Of a stretch of DNA of 64,000 nucleotides, positions 12,801-24,182 are shown one piece after another (position 1 is the first letter of the stretch; each line of letters starts with the position of its first letter). Under the pieces are notes generated by a model. That model was not told where the DNA came from and searched no databases. It saw only the letters and a program-made list of their open reading frames with translations. The DNA is from Hemibagrus wyckioides. Taxonomy: Eukaryota > Chordata > Actinopteri > Siluriformes > Bagridae. Position numbers and translations under genes: made by a program. The stretch covers positions 26,467,280 through 26,531,279 of the forward strand of contig NC_080710.1 in assembly GCF_019097595.1 (NCBI RefSeq). The letters are read 5' to 3'.

Positions 12801-14029
12801 CTCCCCCAGCTAAGCTAAAAACCATATGTAGTGGCAAGGGTTAAACTTTTAAGGGTGGGGGGAAAAAAGGCCACACTGCCCCCATCTCACACCTCTTCAT
12901 TTCTAATTGCCATGCTCGGTTTCTTCCTCTCTCAGAGCAGTCCTCAGTAAACAAATGAGCAGGGGACTACACAGAGCTGTGACTACAGGAAACAGGTCCA
13001 TCAATCGACACATTACTCTGGTCATTCCCCCCCCAGCTGCAACTATCCTAACAGACCCTCAAACCCTGTTAAAGAAACCAGATACTAGCCGGACTAACCA
13101 GGCTCACCTCCCGGACGCCCCAAATCCCCTCCACAGGTAGGGCGGTTTCACTTACACACACTGTCCATCAACACTTTAGCCCTGGGGAAGGAGGCCTACT
13201 CAGAATACGGCATCAAGCTTACAAACACAACTCTATTAATCTCCACAGTCCCAGTCATCAAGCCAAGACAGACATCTCAATTCCCAACCAAACTGTCGGA
13301 CATACGGTGTGTGTACATATTATAACAGCTTGAATTTTACCTTGTCCTCATAAGAGGTCTGTAAAATAACAGCAAACCTCCTCTGGACATCAACACAAGG
13401 AAACCTTATGTTATCAATAATAAGCATTAATCATTGTTTATTACTTGTTTGTGCACAAGGAAAAAATCAGCTACAAGCAGTAAATCATAATTAAGCTCTT
13501 AGATGTGCAGGGCAAGAACATGAACAAGCTACGCTCTCAGTAGAATGGTGTGCAGCGTGTCAGACTAATAAACAGCACTATTCCTGGTAACCACACAGTA
13601 CACACTAACTACACAAAACAACACAAACTGGAGCAGGGCAAAGTAGACAGAATAATTATATAAAGCTGAGCAGACGGACTATGGAAACCACACCAGCCTG
13701 TAAATCATCACGATGAGCAGCATATAAAGTTGTCCTGGAATAAAAGGTCATAAAATGTTCTGCTGATCAGTGAATATACATTTCTTTCTCATATCCGTGA
13801 GGCACTTTATGAGTTAAGAAATATCCGACTGCCTCACAATAGTTTATTACCTGGTAGATCTAATTCATATTTGCAACCGCAGGAAAAATCTCTAATTTCT
13901 CTGAATGTCTCCAATATAACCCACTAGTTTTTGACTTCTATTCCAGATAAAACAGTGGCTTGATTAGACTGACTTCCTTAAAAGAAACTCACTGGCTCAC
14001 AAACTCGTTGATTTGCTGACTTGCACTCT
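9808..14029. other. Unique non-coding DNA with A-rich stretch
   Basis: Between 10080 and 10570 there are many poly(A) runs of 8-15 bases. The rest is complex single-copy sequence, including 11380-11720, which has several TAATTA-type cores and looks like a candidate conserved non-coding element (inference only). Overlapping open frames near 11959-12420 on both strands contradict each other and have no domain. Confidence 0.5.
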
Positions 14030-15370
14030 CAAAAGGATTCGCTCACTGACTCACTCAGCCACTCAGTGACTGGATGGATCACTCACTGACACTCAATGCC
14101 AATGGCCCACAGACTCACTCACAGATCCACAGACTCCCAAACTGACCCAGAGACTGACTGACTCACTCACTAATCCACAGACTCACTTACAGACCAACAG
14201 ACTGACTCACTCACTGATACAGACTCCCAAAATGACCCAGAGACTGACTCACTCACTCACTAATCCACACACTCACTTACAGACCAACAGACTGACTCAC
14301 TCACTGATACAGACTCCCAAAATGACCCAGAGACTGACTCACTCACTCACTAATCCACACACTCACTTACAGACCAACAGACTGACTCACTCACTGATAC
14401 AGACTCCCAAAATGACCCAGAGACTGACTCACTCACTCACTAATCCACACACTCACTTACAGACCAACAGACTGACTCACTCACTGATACACTCTCCCAA
14501 AATGACCCAGAGACTGACTCACTCACTCACTAATCCACACACTCACTTACAGACCAACAGACTGACTCACTGATACACTCTCCCAAAATGACCCAGAGAC
14601 TGACTCACTCACTCACTAATCCACAAACTCACTTACAGACCAACAGACTGACTCACTCACTGATACAGACTCCCAAAATGACCCAGAGACTGACTCACTC
14701 ACTCACTAATCCACAGACTCACTTACAGACCAACAGACTGACTCACTCACTGATCCACAGACTTACAAACTGACTGACTCGCTGATCCACAGACTCACTC
14801 ACTAATCCACAGAGTCACTTACAGACCCACAGATCGACTCACTCACTGATCCACAGACTCACTCACTAATCCACAGAGTCACTTACAGACCCACAGATCG
14901 ACTCACTCACTGATCCACAGACTCACTCACTAATCCACAGAGTCACTTACAGACCCACAGACTGACTTACTGATCCACAGACTCACTCACTGACTCACTC
15001 ACTGGCCCACAGACTCACTCACTAATCCAGAGAGTCACTTACAGACCCACAGACTGACTTACTGGTCCACAGACTCACTCACTAATCCAGAGAGTCACTT
15101 ACAGACCCACAGACTGACTTACTGATCCACAGACTCACTCACTGACTCACTCACTGGCCCACAGACTCACTCACTAATCCAGAGAGTCACTTACAGACCC
15201 ACAGACTGACTTACTGGTCCACAGACTCAATCACTAATCCACAGAGTCACTTACAGACCCACAGACTGACTTACTCACTGATCCACAGACTCACTCAATG
15301 AACTCACTGACCCACAGTCTCACTAACTCACCGAATCTCTGGCTCACTCACTGACCCACTCACTAATACT
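14030..15370. repeat. Minisatellite array, 90-bp / 64-bp / 60+92-bp units
   Basis: Tandem array built from ACTC/ACTG tetranucleotides with 'CCACAGACTCACTCACT', 'AATCCACA' and 'ACTTACAGACC' modules. In the first part 'AATGACCCAGAGACTGACTC' recurs at 14231, 14321, 14411, 14501, 14587 and 14677, a 90-bp period with one 86-bp unit. In the second part 'AATCCACAGAGTC' or 'AATCCAGAGAGTC' recurs at 14804, 14868, 14932, 15024, 15084, 15176 and 15236, giving 64, 64, 92, 60, 92 and 60 bp. The 90-bp unit is a multiple of three and translates as a 30-residue repeat (MTQRLTHSLTN...), which I take as a by-product and not as a gene. Confidence 0.95.
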
Positions 15371-15410
15371 TTCAGTACAAGTTCAATTAGTCTCTCTGCT
15401 AAAGCATTCT

Positions 15411-15510
15411 TAGTGGGCAGTGGTGGCTCAGCAGTTAAAACTCAATGACCCTTAACAAATTGATATATGCAAAGAAAAGAATTTCACTCTGCTGTAATGT
15501 ATAAGTGATA
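15411..15510 (+). repeat. SINE fragment (family 1), internally deleted
   Basis: It starts 'GGCAGTGGTGGCTCAGCAGTTAA' and ends 'GCAAAGAAAAGAATTTCACTCTGCTGTAATGTATAAGTGA', followed by an AAATAA-rich tail. These are the head and tail blocks of the family also present at 24026-24110 and 62254-62426, with the middle including the B-box region missing. Confidence 0.6.
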
Positions 15511-15545
15511 AAAAATAAATAAATAAAGGCAGTAGGCACTGAATT

Positions 15546-15608
15546 GCAATTCCTGGGATTTGAACTCACAACCTTCCAGTCTCTCAACACAATCATTAAC
15601 CCAGCTAA
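15546..15608 (-). repeat. SINE head fragment (family 2 type)
   Basis: The segment reads 'TGGGATTTGAACTCACAACC' and 'TTCCAGTCTCTC', then 'CATTAACCCAGCTA'. Its reverse complement contains GGTTGTGAGTTCAAATCCC, a good match to a tRNA-type B box (GGTTCRANNCC class). It resembles the head of a tRNA-derived SINE on the minus strand. It is short and degraded. Confidence 0.45.
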
Positions 15609-18150
15609 ACAAATAAGTGAACAAATCTAAATAGCATTCAACATAGCCATTATTCCATCTGATGAAAGCAATTCACCCACAGCATCCAAACCGAGGCTGA
15701 GCAATACCGTCTTAGAGCTTAGGCAAAGGACATGACAAGCTAGAACAAAATGCACCTTGATTAATACAGCAGCCATCAAAATATGGACAACAACATTATA
15801 ATCATAATAAAAACCATCATCAGTGAAACATTATGCAAGCATATTATTACATAGAGCTCATGCATCAATCACTAGAGCTATTGCTCACTGCTCACTACTG
15901 GCAGCAATCACACTGGAAACAATGATTTAAGCAACGCCGGAGCGAGGACACCATCAATCATCCGGCATGTGTGGCCTTCTGATTGGATCTCCGTTCAGAT
16001 TAACAAAGCAGTTTTCTTGAGAGCTGTTAACCAGATCTCTCTGATCCATCAAATCCAGGCAGTGTCGGAACTGACAGCGCTCTAACCTCGCTAAAGACCC
16101 ACCCTCTGCTAAAAGGCTTGACCACATCTGGAGATTTAGCCTAGACAAGTCACACACGCACATATACACACCTGTACATTTACTCATGTCCATATAAGAA
16201 AAACAAATATGTAAACTTAAACATAAGCACATATAACACACACAGAAAACTTTATTTTACAAACTGGGTCTCACAAATGTAAAGTATGTCATACATTATA
16301 TTATATTACATTATATAATTGAAAATTAGTCACGACAGTCCAATTGCCCCAGAAACCAGTCTTTAAGGTGGAAAATTCAGTTCTGGACATGTTGTCAGTA
16401 TAATATCTACATCCTAAATCCGCTGAAATCCAAATCTCTGGGTTTATCCCATCTCCCAAAAACACACCAGTAGGTGGGTTGGCTTCTCTAAATTTCCCCT
16501 AGGTGTGAATGCGTTTGTGAACATTGTGTGTGTGCAGTGTTAAGTATAATGATTTCTTTCATCACCCCCCTCTACATAAGTCTGTTATTTTCCATTCCAC
16601 CTTAATTAAAGGATGAAGTTTAACTATGTGTTTACAGGACATCTGAAAAATATTCTTGACTATTCAAAAGAAGTGTTTTAATCTGGCTTCAGATTTATAC
16701 GTTTGTGTGTGTGTTGCCATATTGGGCTTTATTATACAGGGTGGGCCTAACAGACACGCCAAGTGCGTCCATTTACACCCTTACATGGCAACGGAGGGCC
16801 ACCACAGACGAGACCATACAGTAAACACAGACGCACTGATAGACACACCAAAGAAAGAAAGATGAAGAAACAGTATTGTGTAGGCCCTTAACCTTCAACT
16901 GAGATGAATGTAAGCCATTCTGGATAAAGGCATCTGCCAAACGCTGTAAATGTAGAGACTTGGGGACAAAAGCAGACAGGTTGCAGTGAGAGAAGACAAT
17001 GTCCAGTCCTGCTCTTCTAAGAGACTAAACAGCAGCTCTGGACCACTAGATCATCTCGTTAATGTCTACAGAACCATGATCAGGGATATTTTACATACAG
17101 CTGACTCCAAACGTCCACCATCCATTGAATCTATGTAGAATATACTCATATAACACATTTCTATCAATACATAATGACATAATAATGACAAATAACCTCT
17201 AATCGTGTCAATATAAAGATTATATTTAGAGCTAATGCTTATTTATTTGCTAAACAAATATCCTGCATGAAATATTTACTTCCTGTTTGCACATTTCGTT
17301 TTTTGTTGCCACGGCAGCGTTAAACAATTAATCGTAATTTAATTGTGATCGCGACTGTTTAGCTTCTTTAATAATTCAAGCACAATCGACTGTGCTATCA
17401 GTGAGTTATAGAAGAGGTTCATATATTTAAACTGCCTGTTTGCTTCCATATTGTAGTCGCATGCCGAGTTCATTTATTTCCAAAACGATTTGTATAAAGC
17501 ACTTAAAAGATGCAGTCGGTTAATGATTCTAAAGTACTATTTGGACAGGATAAGACTTCCAGTCGTGTGTCTGTTAAGTAACGTTGCCGGAGGACGGCTG
17601 TAGTAATTATGATCGATTTGTACGGGTTAAGTGATCTTTGTATAAAGCGCCGAAATGGGAGTTTTTCAAAACGTCTGCAAAAAAAATAAATAAATAAAAA
17701 AATCCATGTGCACCACATACACCTGATTGCTTTGACCTTTATTATAAGCACTTGCTGTAGGGCGTGTGGACACGCAAGGTCTCATTAGTAGGTCACATGA
17801 CCATTACCTGTGCTAGCAAATCGATATGTTACCTAAAACTGCAGTATTGCTACTCTGACATATCCTTTTCCATGTCTCTGTATTTTATTGTACCTGATTT
17901 CAGCAGCAAACAACAAAATATGTAGCAAACCATGAACCATATATCCTGGAGATATTTCTACTAGTCATTTTAGAGAAGGTGAATCATGGCGTCATCATCT
18001 GTTAAAGATGCTGCAGATTTGAACGGAACTAAAAATCTGAGAGATATTTGAGTTATTATTAGATTTCCGAATCTCTATGTGAAAAACTAATCCAGTGTGA
18101 ATAGGGCTTGAGATGCAGGCTTACGGTTTATAAAAAGCAGTGTAGTGTGT
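15609..18150. other. Mostly unique non-coding DNA
   Basis: Single-copy sequence with two repeat scraps. One at about 16450-16545 ('AGTAGGTGGGTTGGCTTCTC', 'AAATTTCCCCTAGGTGTGAA') belongs to a fish-wide repeat, and one at 16880-16960 resembles a SINE tail (listed separately). 17280-17420 is homeobox-site-like AT-rich sequence. No exon is supported. Confidence 0.5.
16880..16960 (+). repeat. SINE tail fragment (family 2)
   Basis: It contains 'GAATGTAAGCCATTCTGGAT', then 'AAAGGCATCTGCCAAACGCT' and 'GTAAATGTAG'. This is the tail block that appears inverted as 'CATTTGGCAGACGCTCTTAT' at 54243, so the two are copies of one family. Confidence 0.6.
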
Positions 18151-18151
18151 A

Positions 18152-18400
18152 TACCCGCTTTATTCCTAATTAGGGTCATGGGTCTGCTGGAGCCTATCCC
18201 AGCACACATTGGATGAAAGGCAGGGGTACAACCTGGACAGGTCACCAGTCCATCACAGGGCCACACATATAGACGGACAACCATACACACTCACACCTAT
18301 GGGCAATTTAGCATTATCAAACTAATGTACGTTTTTGGACTGTGGGAGGAAACCGGAGTAAACCCACGCAGGCACGGGGAGAACATGCAAACTCCTATAC
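18152..18400 (+). repeat. Fish dispersed repeat ('GGAGCCTATCCCAGC' family), copy 1
   Basis: It contains 'GGTCTGCTGGAGCCTATCCC', 'GGACAGGTCACCAGTCCATC', 'GGGCAATTTAGC', 'GGACTGTGGGAGGAAACCGG' and 'GGGGAGAACATGCAAACTCC' in order. I recognise this block order from many fish genomes but cannot name the element. Related, more decayed segments are at 31135-31590 and 62632-62746. A CA tract follows the end. Confidence 0.75.
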
Positions 18401-20929
18401 ACACACACACACACATTTTTCTTCTTTTATATATACGTGATGGAGAAGCATCCCGTTTTGCCGTAGTATTGCTGTCCGCAAGCAGGTCTTCTCCTCCTTC
18501 TTCTTCTGAGAGAATGTATTGTGTGTTTCTTTTCTTCACTTATTTGACATATGAGCAAAAGAAGCAGAGAAGAGCATTACAGAGAACTTACCTGCTCGAT
18601 GGATACACAACACCACCACCGGGTTAGCAGGGACATAGAGGAAAAACAGACAGAGAAAAGAGAAATATTAGTCTCCCAATTTAAACTATGCAACGGGACA
18701 ACTCAAACAATAACCCTGATAAACATGATCGGCACTGAACTTTCAGAAAGCAGCACCTAGAACATGAGAAATTTGCCAAGGGGCTACCAGTTTACATGTG
18801 ATCCGGATAGTATACGCGCTATTGAGCGATTCGTCATCAATATTTAATGTGATAAAAGGCTAAATGGATCTGAGAACTGTGAGAGAACTCTGTTACAGGT
18901 CAAAGCTGTGGACAAGCTGCTCAAATGTACATTACAGAGCCCCACACGCAAAAAAGAGAGGAATGAAATGAAACAAAGCGCAAAAGGAAGTGAAGGACGG
19001 GAGCTAAATTTGAGGTCTCGGGGTTGCTTAGAAACACAGACTGGCACATCTGTTAGTACGAGTAGAAAAACAGGCAGATAGACAGAGACAGAGACAGAAA
19101 TACGGAGAGAAAGGATCCTGAAGAATTGAGCTGAAAAGAACACACGCTCCTGTCTCTCACTCTTCACCCGTCCTGGTGTTATATCTGTGTTTCTGAAGAC
19201 GTCTGAAGCTCTATTAATAATTCAAACGAAAGCCGGTAAGAAGAGGGGGGGGGGACAAAACGTTTTAATGGGGTGAGCGGGAAAGAGGCAAGGCCAGAGC
19301 TTAAGAGTAGTCTGTGATCAATTAAGAGTAAGCATGATACACAAACGCACACACATGTCTAACACACTTGTTTTTTTCTCACACACACACACTTTCACAG
19401 AGCTGGGTTTAGAAAGAAACGAGGAAGCTACAGCTCACTGCTAACACTCCCCCCATAAGCAAGCATCCTCTCCCCATTTGCCCCCTCTGGAGAAGAAGGC
19501 AGCGGTGTTTCTAGGCAACCCTGGATCCAGCACGGCGGGATGTAAGGATGGAAGACGGAGAGGAGATGAGTAGGGGGGAGGCATGATGGGTTGGGGGGGG
19601 GTGGTACTGCATTGTGATAGAGCGAAGAATACAAATCAGACGAGAAATGAGGAAGTGCAGGAGGAGGACGATCCTAAACCTGGCGAGAATCAGGAGCCAG
19701 AGCAAAAAACAAGGAGAGAAAATAACATATACAAATATAACTGAACAGATCACAATCTTCCGGTCTCAACCCTCGTGTCCTTCTGATCGCGGCCGGCTTA
19801 CGGTTCATCAGAGATCAGCGCTGATATCTAACACCTAACATCCACCTGCTTACACACAATTACAGACGAGGATTAATTAGCAGCGGCTAATCGGCGCGTG
19901 CGGCATTACACCTTAATCACACTAATTGTAGTTGAACATACCGCTACACCAAAAATACGCTCTCTTCCTATTAGAGCTGACATGTACTGAATTCACTAGC
20001 CTATCGATTTGGAAAGAAAACAGATCCCGTTATAAACTCGATTGAAGTTTGCCTTTTCTTTCACATTGTACATAAAAAGCTTATTTCAAACGCAGCAAGT
20101 TTTGAATAAAAGCAACATTTCTTCACCTCGATCAAATTAACTGATTGGGCCTCAATTAGCGGTAGACGCTAAACGTAAACACAGTCCGCTGATCAAATGA
20201 ATGAAATGAACGGCATTATGCTTTAATGCCCCAGATAACTGTTATCTTTAATTTATTAAAGAAAGCCCAAATCAAATGATTAATTCTGCAGCCGGACTTT
20301 GAATAAATGATTGGGTTTGCCTCTGATGTTCTGTTTTAAAGCCTTTAATATTAATCACAAAAACATGCACAATAATTCGAGTGATATAATGAATAATCAG
20401 TGAAGATGCGGCTCTGACACCGGCTAAATATCAGACTAGATTTGATACGTTTTCTGATCTACCCTTTTCTCTACTCTTTACACATCATGATGTTAAGCGT
20501 CGTTAACTGAAGAATCAATCGGATCAGGGTTAAGTACGAACGCTGCTTTTATGCTCTGACCTTCTCGACTGGAAATTCTTCCTCAGAAACGCATCCTCAA
20601 CTCCAGAGTTCAGTGAGTGACCTCAAATCAACATGGCTGCCCATAACAACTGTAAGTAAAGTGTTTGTAAATGATCTGCGCCGTGTATATAAGCAATTGC
20701 TTTAGAACAGTGTTTTTTTCCCTCCACTTTGCAAAATGACGTCCCACTTCTGAGCTGTAGTAATGTGAATGAAGCAGAAGTGCTCTAATATCATTTACAT
20801 TGTTGCTTCAGGCTTTGATTCAGAGAAATATACAGTCTCCATCAGTGATCAGGTCTTGGTTGGATGGGGGGATGGGGGGGGGGTAACAAAAGGATCATAT
20901 TTGTTCTTTTCTTATTTTGCATTTTTTTT
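18401..20929. other. Unique non-coding DNA with G-rich spots
   Basis: Single-copy sequence. Two G-run clusters at 19573-19603 and 20860-20883 could form G-quadruplexes on the plus strand. 19855-20560 is AT-rich complex sequence with TAATTA cores and no simple repeats, a possible conserved non-coding stretch (inference). No gene is supported. Confidence 0.5.
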
Positions 20930-21520
20930 TAATTAAATAAAACCAAAGGCATTACCAAAGGTTATATTAAAAAGAAAAAAAAATTAATTAATTAAAAATT
21001 AAGGCATAACAATTATATTTTAATAAATGGCAAAATTTAAAGGGGGAAAAAAAAGACAAAAGGACATAAAAGAAAATTCTATTAAAAATAGGGAAAAAAT
21101 AGAAAAGAAAAAAGCAATGGCATAACAGAAATATTCTACTTAAAAATGCCAATAAGAAAAGGAAAAAAAGGGGGAAAAAAATCAAAGGCAAGGATTACCA
21201 AGGATTATATTAAAAATAAAAAAAAATAAAAAATAAAATAAAATGAAATAAAATTTAAAAAAAAAGAAAGAAAAGAAAAAAGCAAAGGCATTACCAAAAA
21301 TTATATTAAAAATAAAATAAAAGAAAAGAAAGAAAGGAAAAGAAAAAAAAAACGCAAAAGACAAACAAATAACATCGTAAGTGCAAAACAAGAAAAGAAA
21401 ACAAAACAAAGGCAAAGATTAGATTAAAAAAGCCAAAAAAAAGAAGAAAAGGAAAAAAAGAAAGAAAAAAAAACAAAGATTACCATACCAAAGATTATTT
21501 TTAAAAATGCAACAAAAGAA
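20930..21520. repeat. A-rich degenerate tandem repeat
   Basis: The plus strand is extremely A-rich. A core close to 'AAAGGCATTACCAAAGATTA' plus 'TATTAAAAATAAA' recurs near 20945, 21185, 21285 and 21475, with weaker relatives near 21000 and 21120. Spacers are AAAAG/AAAAT runs of variable length. It looks like an old tandem expansion or a repeatedly extended poly(A) tail. The minus-strand open frames here are Phe/Leu-rich low-complexity artefacts. Confidence 0.75.
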
Positions 21521-23695
21521 AATTAAAGCGACGGAACAATTTAGATCGTATCTGAACGATAGAAATGTCTCAATCACAATGATTTCAAAATTTTGTCTGT
21601 AAGCTACACTGAGATCAGCAGAAAAGAAACAGACAGTGTTAATTCTATCAGATCTGAATAACTCAACACACCAAAAAACTCTTTATAAACAGCAAGATCC
21701 TCAAAAGGAATATTTTGATCAACATCCACTAAAGTCAACAGCACTACAAAGAGAGTAGGAAAATCTATAAACGCCGCTGCATGATGATGAGTATGAAATA
21801 TTTTACGTATGATTGAACGTGCTCGGTGTATATGAGGTACCAAACCTCCCGGTGAACTATCTGGGACTCTCTGTAGCATCTCTCAGCATGATTGCTATAT
21901 TCAGGCGGGTGGCTTTAATTCCGAGGAGACGGATTTCCCACCCGAAAAAAGAAAACAGATTAAGAAATTATGCTAATTTTGTACCGCGGCTTGTGTGCAT
22001 CTTCAGGCAGATCCGTTTGCATACAGAGACGTTCCGATAACGCTAACATCGCTAATGCTCCGGCTAAAAAAAAAAACCCTCCAGACATGTGTGACATAAA
22101 CTACGGGCCTACCTCGCTACACATTTAAGATCATTTTACCGTTACCATGGCAAAAAATGCTAATAAGGAGCTTTAAAGCAGCGTGAAGTGAAATGAGAAA
22201 AAGCCTCTCGGGCTATATATATGCTAATGACAAACCCGGAAGCGCTACAGCTACGTATGAAGGAATGCTTGATGTTTTATTTTTTTTTCCTTTCGTTGTC
22301 TGTTTTTTGGCATTTCTTTGCATGATGAGCTAAAATAAGTATTAAGAAAGAAAAAAAATACATTAACATTCAATCTAACAAATGCGGGATTTGCCTCATG
22401 AGCAGATGTGTAATGGAAGCAAGCAGCTAGGAAGGAAATAAATATCACATTTTGTGCTGCTGACTGGCTGGTAAATGAATGTGCGTGATCAGATAGCACC
22501 AGGCTTGGCTTTTCAAACTGCACTCGCGTTCACTGCAACACTTATGATCACTGTTCACAGCGGGGAGGAAAGAAAAAAAAAAAGAAAAAAAAAAAAAGAT
22601 GAGCATTTTGGCACACAGGCATTCAACTAAAACCCTACGGCATCACCAGTAGTGGCCTGCAGAGGCCTGGCTGGGTCATTTTCCTGACAGTATTTCCCTA
22701 GACGGAGCAGGAAAGGCTTCGGCGAGAAGCTGAGCTCATTTTGAGATAATTGCTCTTCTCATCCCTTAAGTCTTATCAAAAGATGGCAAGAGCGAGGAAG
22801 AGGAGGAGGAGGAGGAGGAAAGAAAAAAAAAAAAACACATTTCATGGAAAAAAAATATTCAGAGTGCTTTGTGATCCCAAAGCATTTGAGCAATCAATAG
22901 TTAGGTCATTACGGTAGACAAAGAAGTGCTGTTTTATCAGACGCGATCCTGCGAGTGCTGGGGATTGATCATAGAAGTCTTATTCCGGGTTTGGGATCAG
23001 CTATGGGAGTGAAAGTGAATGAAAAAGAAATTAAGATGGACCAAACGCATTAAGGCTACTGGCACTGAATCAGAGATGATTCATAATAAACACTACAGAG
23101 TATGAGCACTCTCTGGGTGTCGGTCCACTCACCTGCTCATCACCCAGAAGAGGAACTTATCGGTAGTTTAGGGAGAGATGCGGCGTCTGAAACAAACAAG
23201 CGACTGTTGTGTCTAACTAAAATAAGTCCTGTGAAGCTCTGGGGGCAGAAGAGATCAGAAATTAATAAGAAGGTGTCAGTTTCAATTTTACACTTCAGCC
23301 TCTATTTCGAACCAGTGAACACAACAAAATAAATATCAAGATGTTACACGCTACGTGAAATTGGGGGAGAAAAACTTCAATATCGGAGTCTGATTTGATA
23401 GCGACATCCTTGGAGAGGACGTTTAATTTCACAAAATATTCACTGGAGGATGCGCTGGACAAACAGGTACAGAAAACAAGAAACGTTATAGGAAGAAATT
23501 GAATAAATAACAACTGGACGAAAATAAACAAGCTGATTCCAGTGAACTAATTCTCTAAGTAATTGTAGAGTTTATACTTGATATAAATGACATAGAATAC
23601 ATATATCATGCTAGCATTCCTCCAACCCGTCTTCTCAGAGTGCCACAGACTGTCCATATACAGTATAAACACACCATTGTCCATTTTCCTTGTCC
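21521..23695. other. Unique non-coding DNA, no gene seen
   Basis: Single-copy sequence with poly(A) runs near 22560-22600 and a GAG/GGA purine tract at 22795-22835. Open frames under 100 residues are without domain or splice support. Confidence 0.5.
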
Positions 23696-23703
23696 CTCTA
23701 GAG

Positions 23704-23868
23704 CAGGAGTCTTCAATCTTCTCCACAAAATGACCAGTGTGGCTGCAGGCTTTAATTCCAACCAAGCAGTGCTACACCTGATTCCACTTGTTTAATCAGG
23801 TCATCTTGAGTTCCAATCAACTATCAAGTGTGTCCTGTTAGGCTGGAACAAAAGATTGAAGACCTGTG
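23704..23868. mobile_element. hAT-like miniature inverted-repeat element
   Basis: The left end 'CAGGAGTCTTCAATCTT' and the reverse complement of the right end ('AAGATTGAAGACCTGTG') pair over 17 bp with few mismatches. The element is flanked by 8-bp near-identical sequences, CTCTAGAG (23696-23703) and CCCTAGAG (23869-23876), fitting the 8-bp target duplication of hAT transposons. The interior ('GTGTGGCTGCAGGCTTTAAT', 'CACCTGATTCCA', 'TCCTGTTAGGCTGGAACAAA') codes for nothing. It is about 165 bp and non-autonomous. Confidence 0.75.
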
Positions 23869-24025
23869 CCCTAGAGAAAAATACTTCACCTCAAGTCTAA
23901 ACAAAGTTCTTTCAATAAAAAGTCACCTTTAATTTGTGATTAAATATTTCTATCCTGATGGGAGAGTTCAGCTCCGGGATGATCACAGCTCCACCAACAG
24001 GACATGAGGGCTAAGTGAAATGGAG

Positions 24026-24110
24026 TGGTGGGTAACTCAAGTAGTTAAGGCTCTGGGTTGTTGATCAGAAGCCCCAGCACTGCCAAGCTGCCTCCAGTGG
24101 GCCCTATCAA
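24026..24110 (+). repeat. SINE fragment (family 1) lacking its B box
   Basis: It reads 'GTAGTTAAGGCTCTGGGTTG', 'TTGATCAGAAG', then directly 'CCCCAGCACTGCCAAGCTGC'. In the copy at 62254-62426 the corresponding place holds the tRNA-like B box (GGTTCAAGCCC). Here about 14 bases including the B box are missing, so the internal RNA polymerase III promoter is broken. Confidence 0.7.
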
Positions 24111-24182
24111 CAGTGGTCCAAGGAAGGAACAGTGGTGAACCGGCAACAGGGTCATGGGTGGCCAAGGCTCACTGATGCAAAG
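24111..24182 (+). pseudogene. Tc1-like transposase, DNA-binding-domain scrap
   Basis: The plus strand encodes QWSKEGTVVNRQQGHGWPRL followed by TDA. It corresponds to the segment KWSKEGTVVNRRQGHGRPRL of the minus-strand frame at 53752-54003, the basic region at the end of the first transposase DNA-binding unit. About 24 codons survive, without inverted repeats, directly abutting a SINE fragment. It is a relic of the same element family as 45490-46008 and 53695-54228. Confidence 0.8.

Noticed and set aside
14232..14773. Thr/Leu/His-rich 30-residue repeat frames (113 and 61 residues)
   Set aside because: The 90-bp minisatellite unit is a multiple of three; the frame breaks where an 86-bp unit occurs and in the 64-bp part.
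20988..21415. Phe/Leu-rich minus-strand frames resembling membrane proteins
   Set aside because: Translation of poly(T) DNA in the A-rich array.
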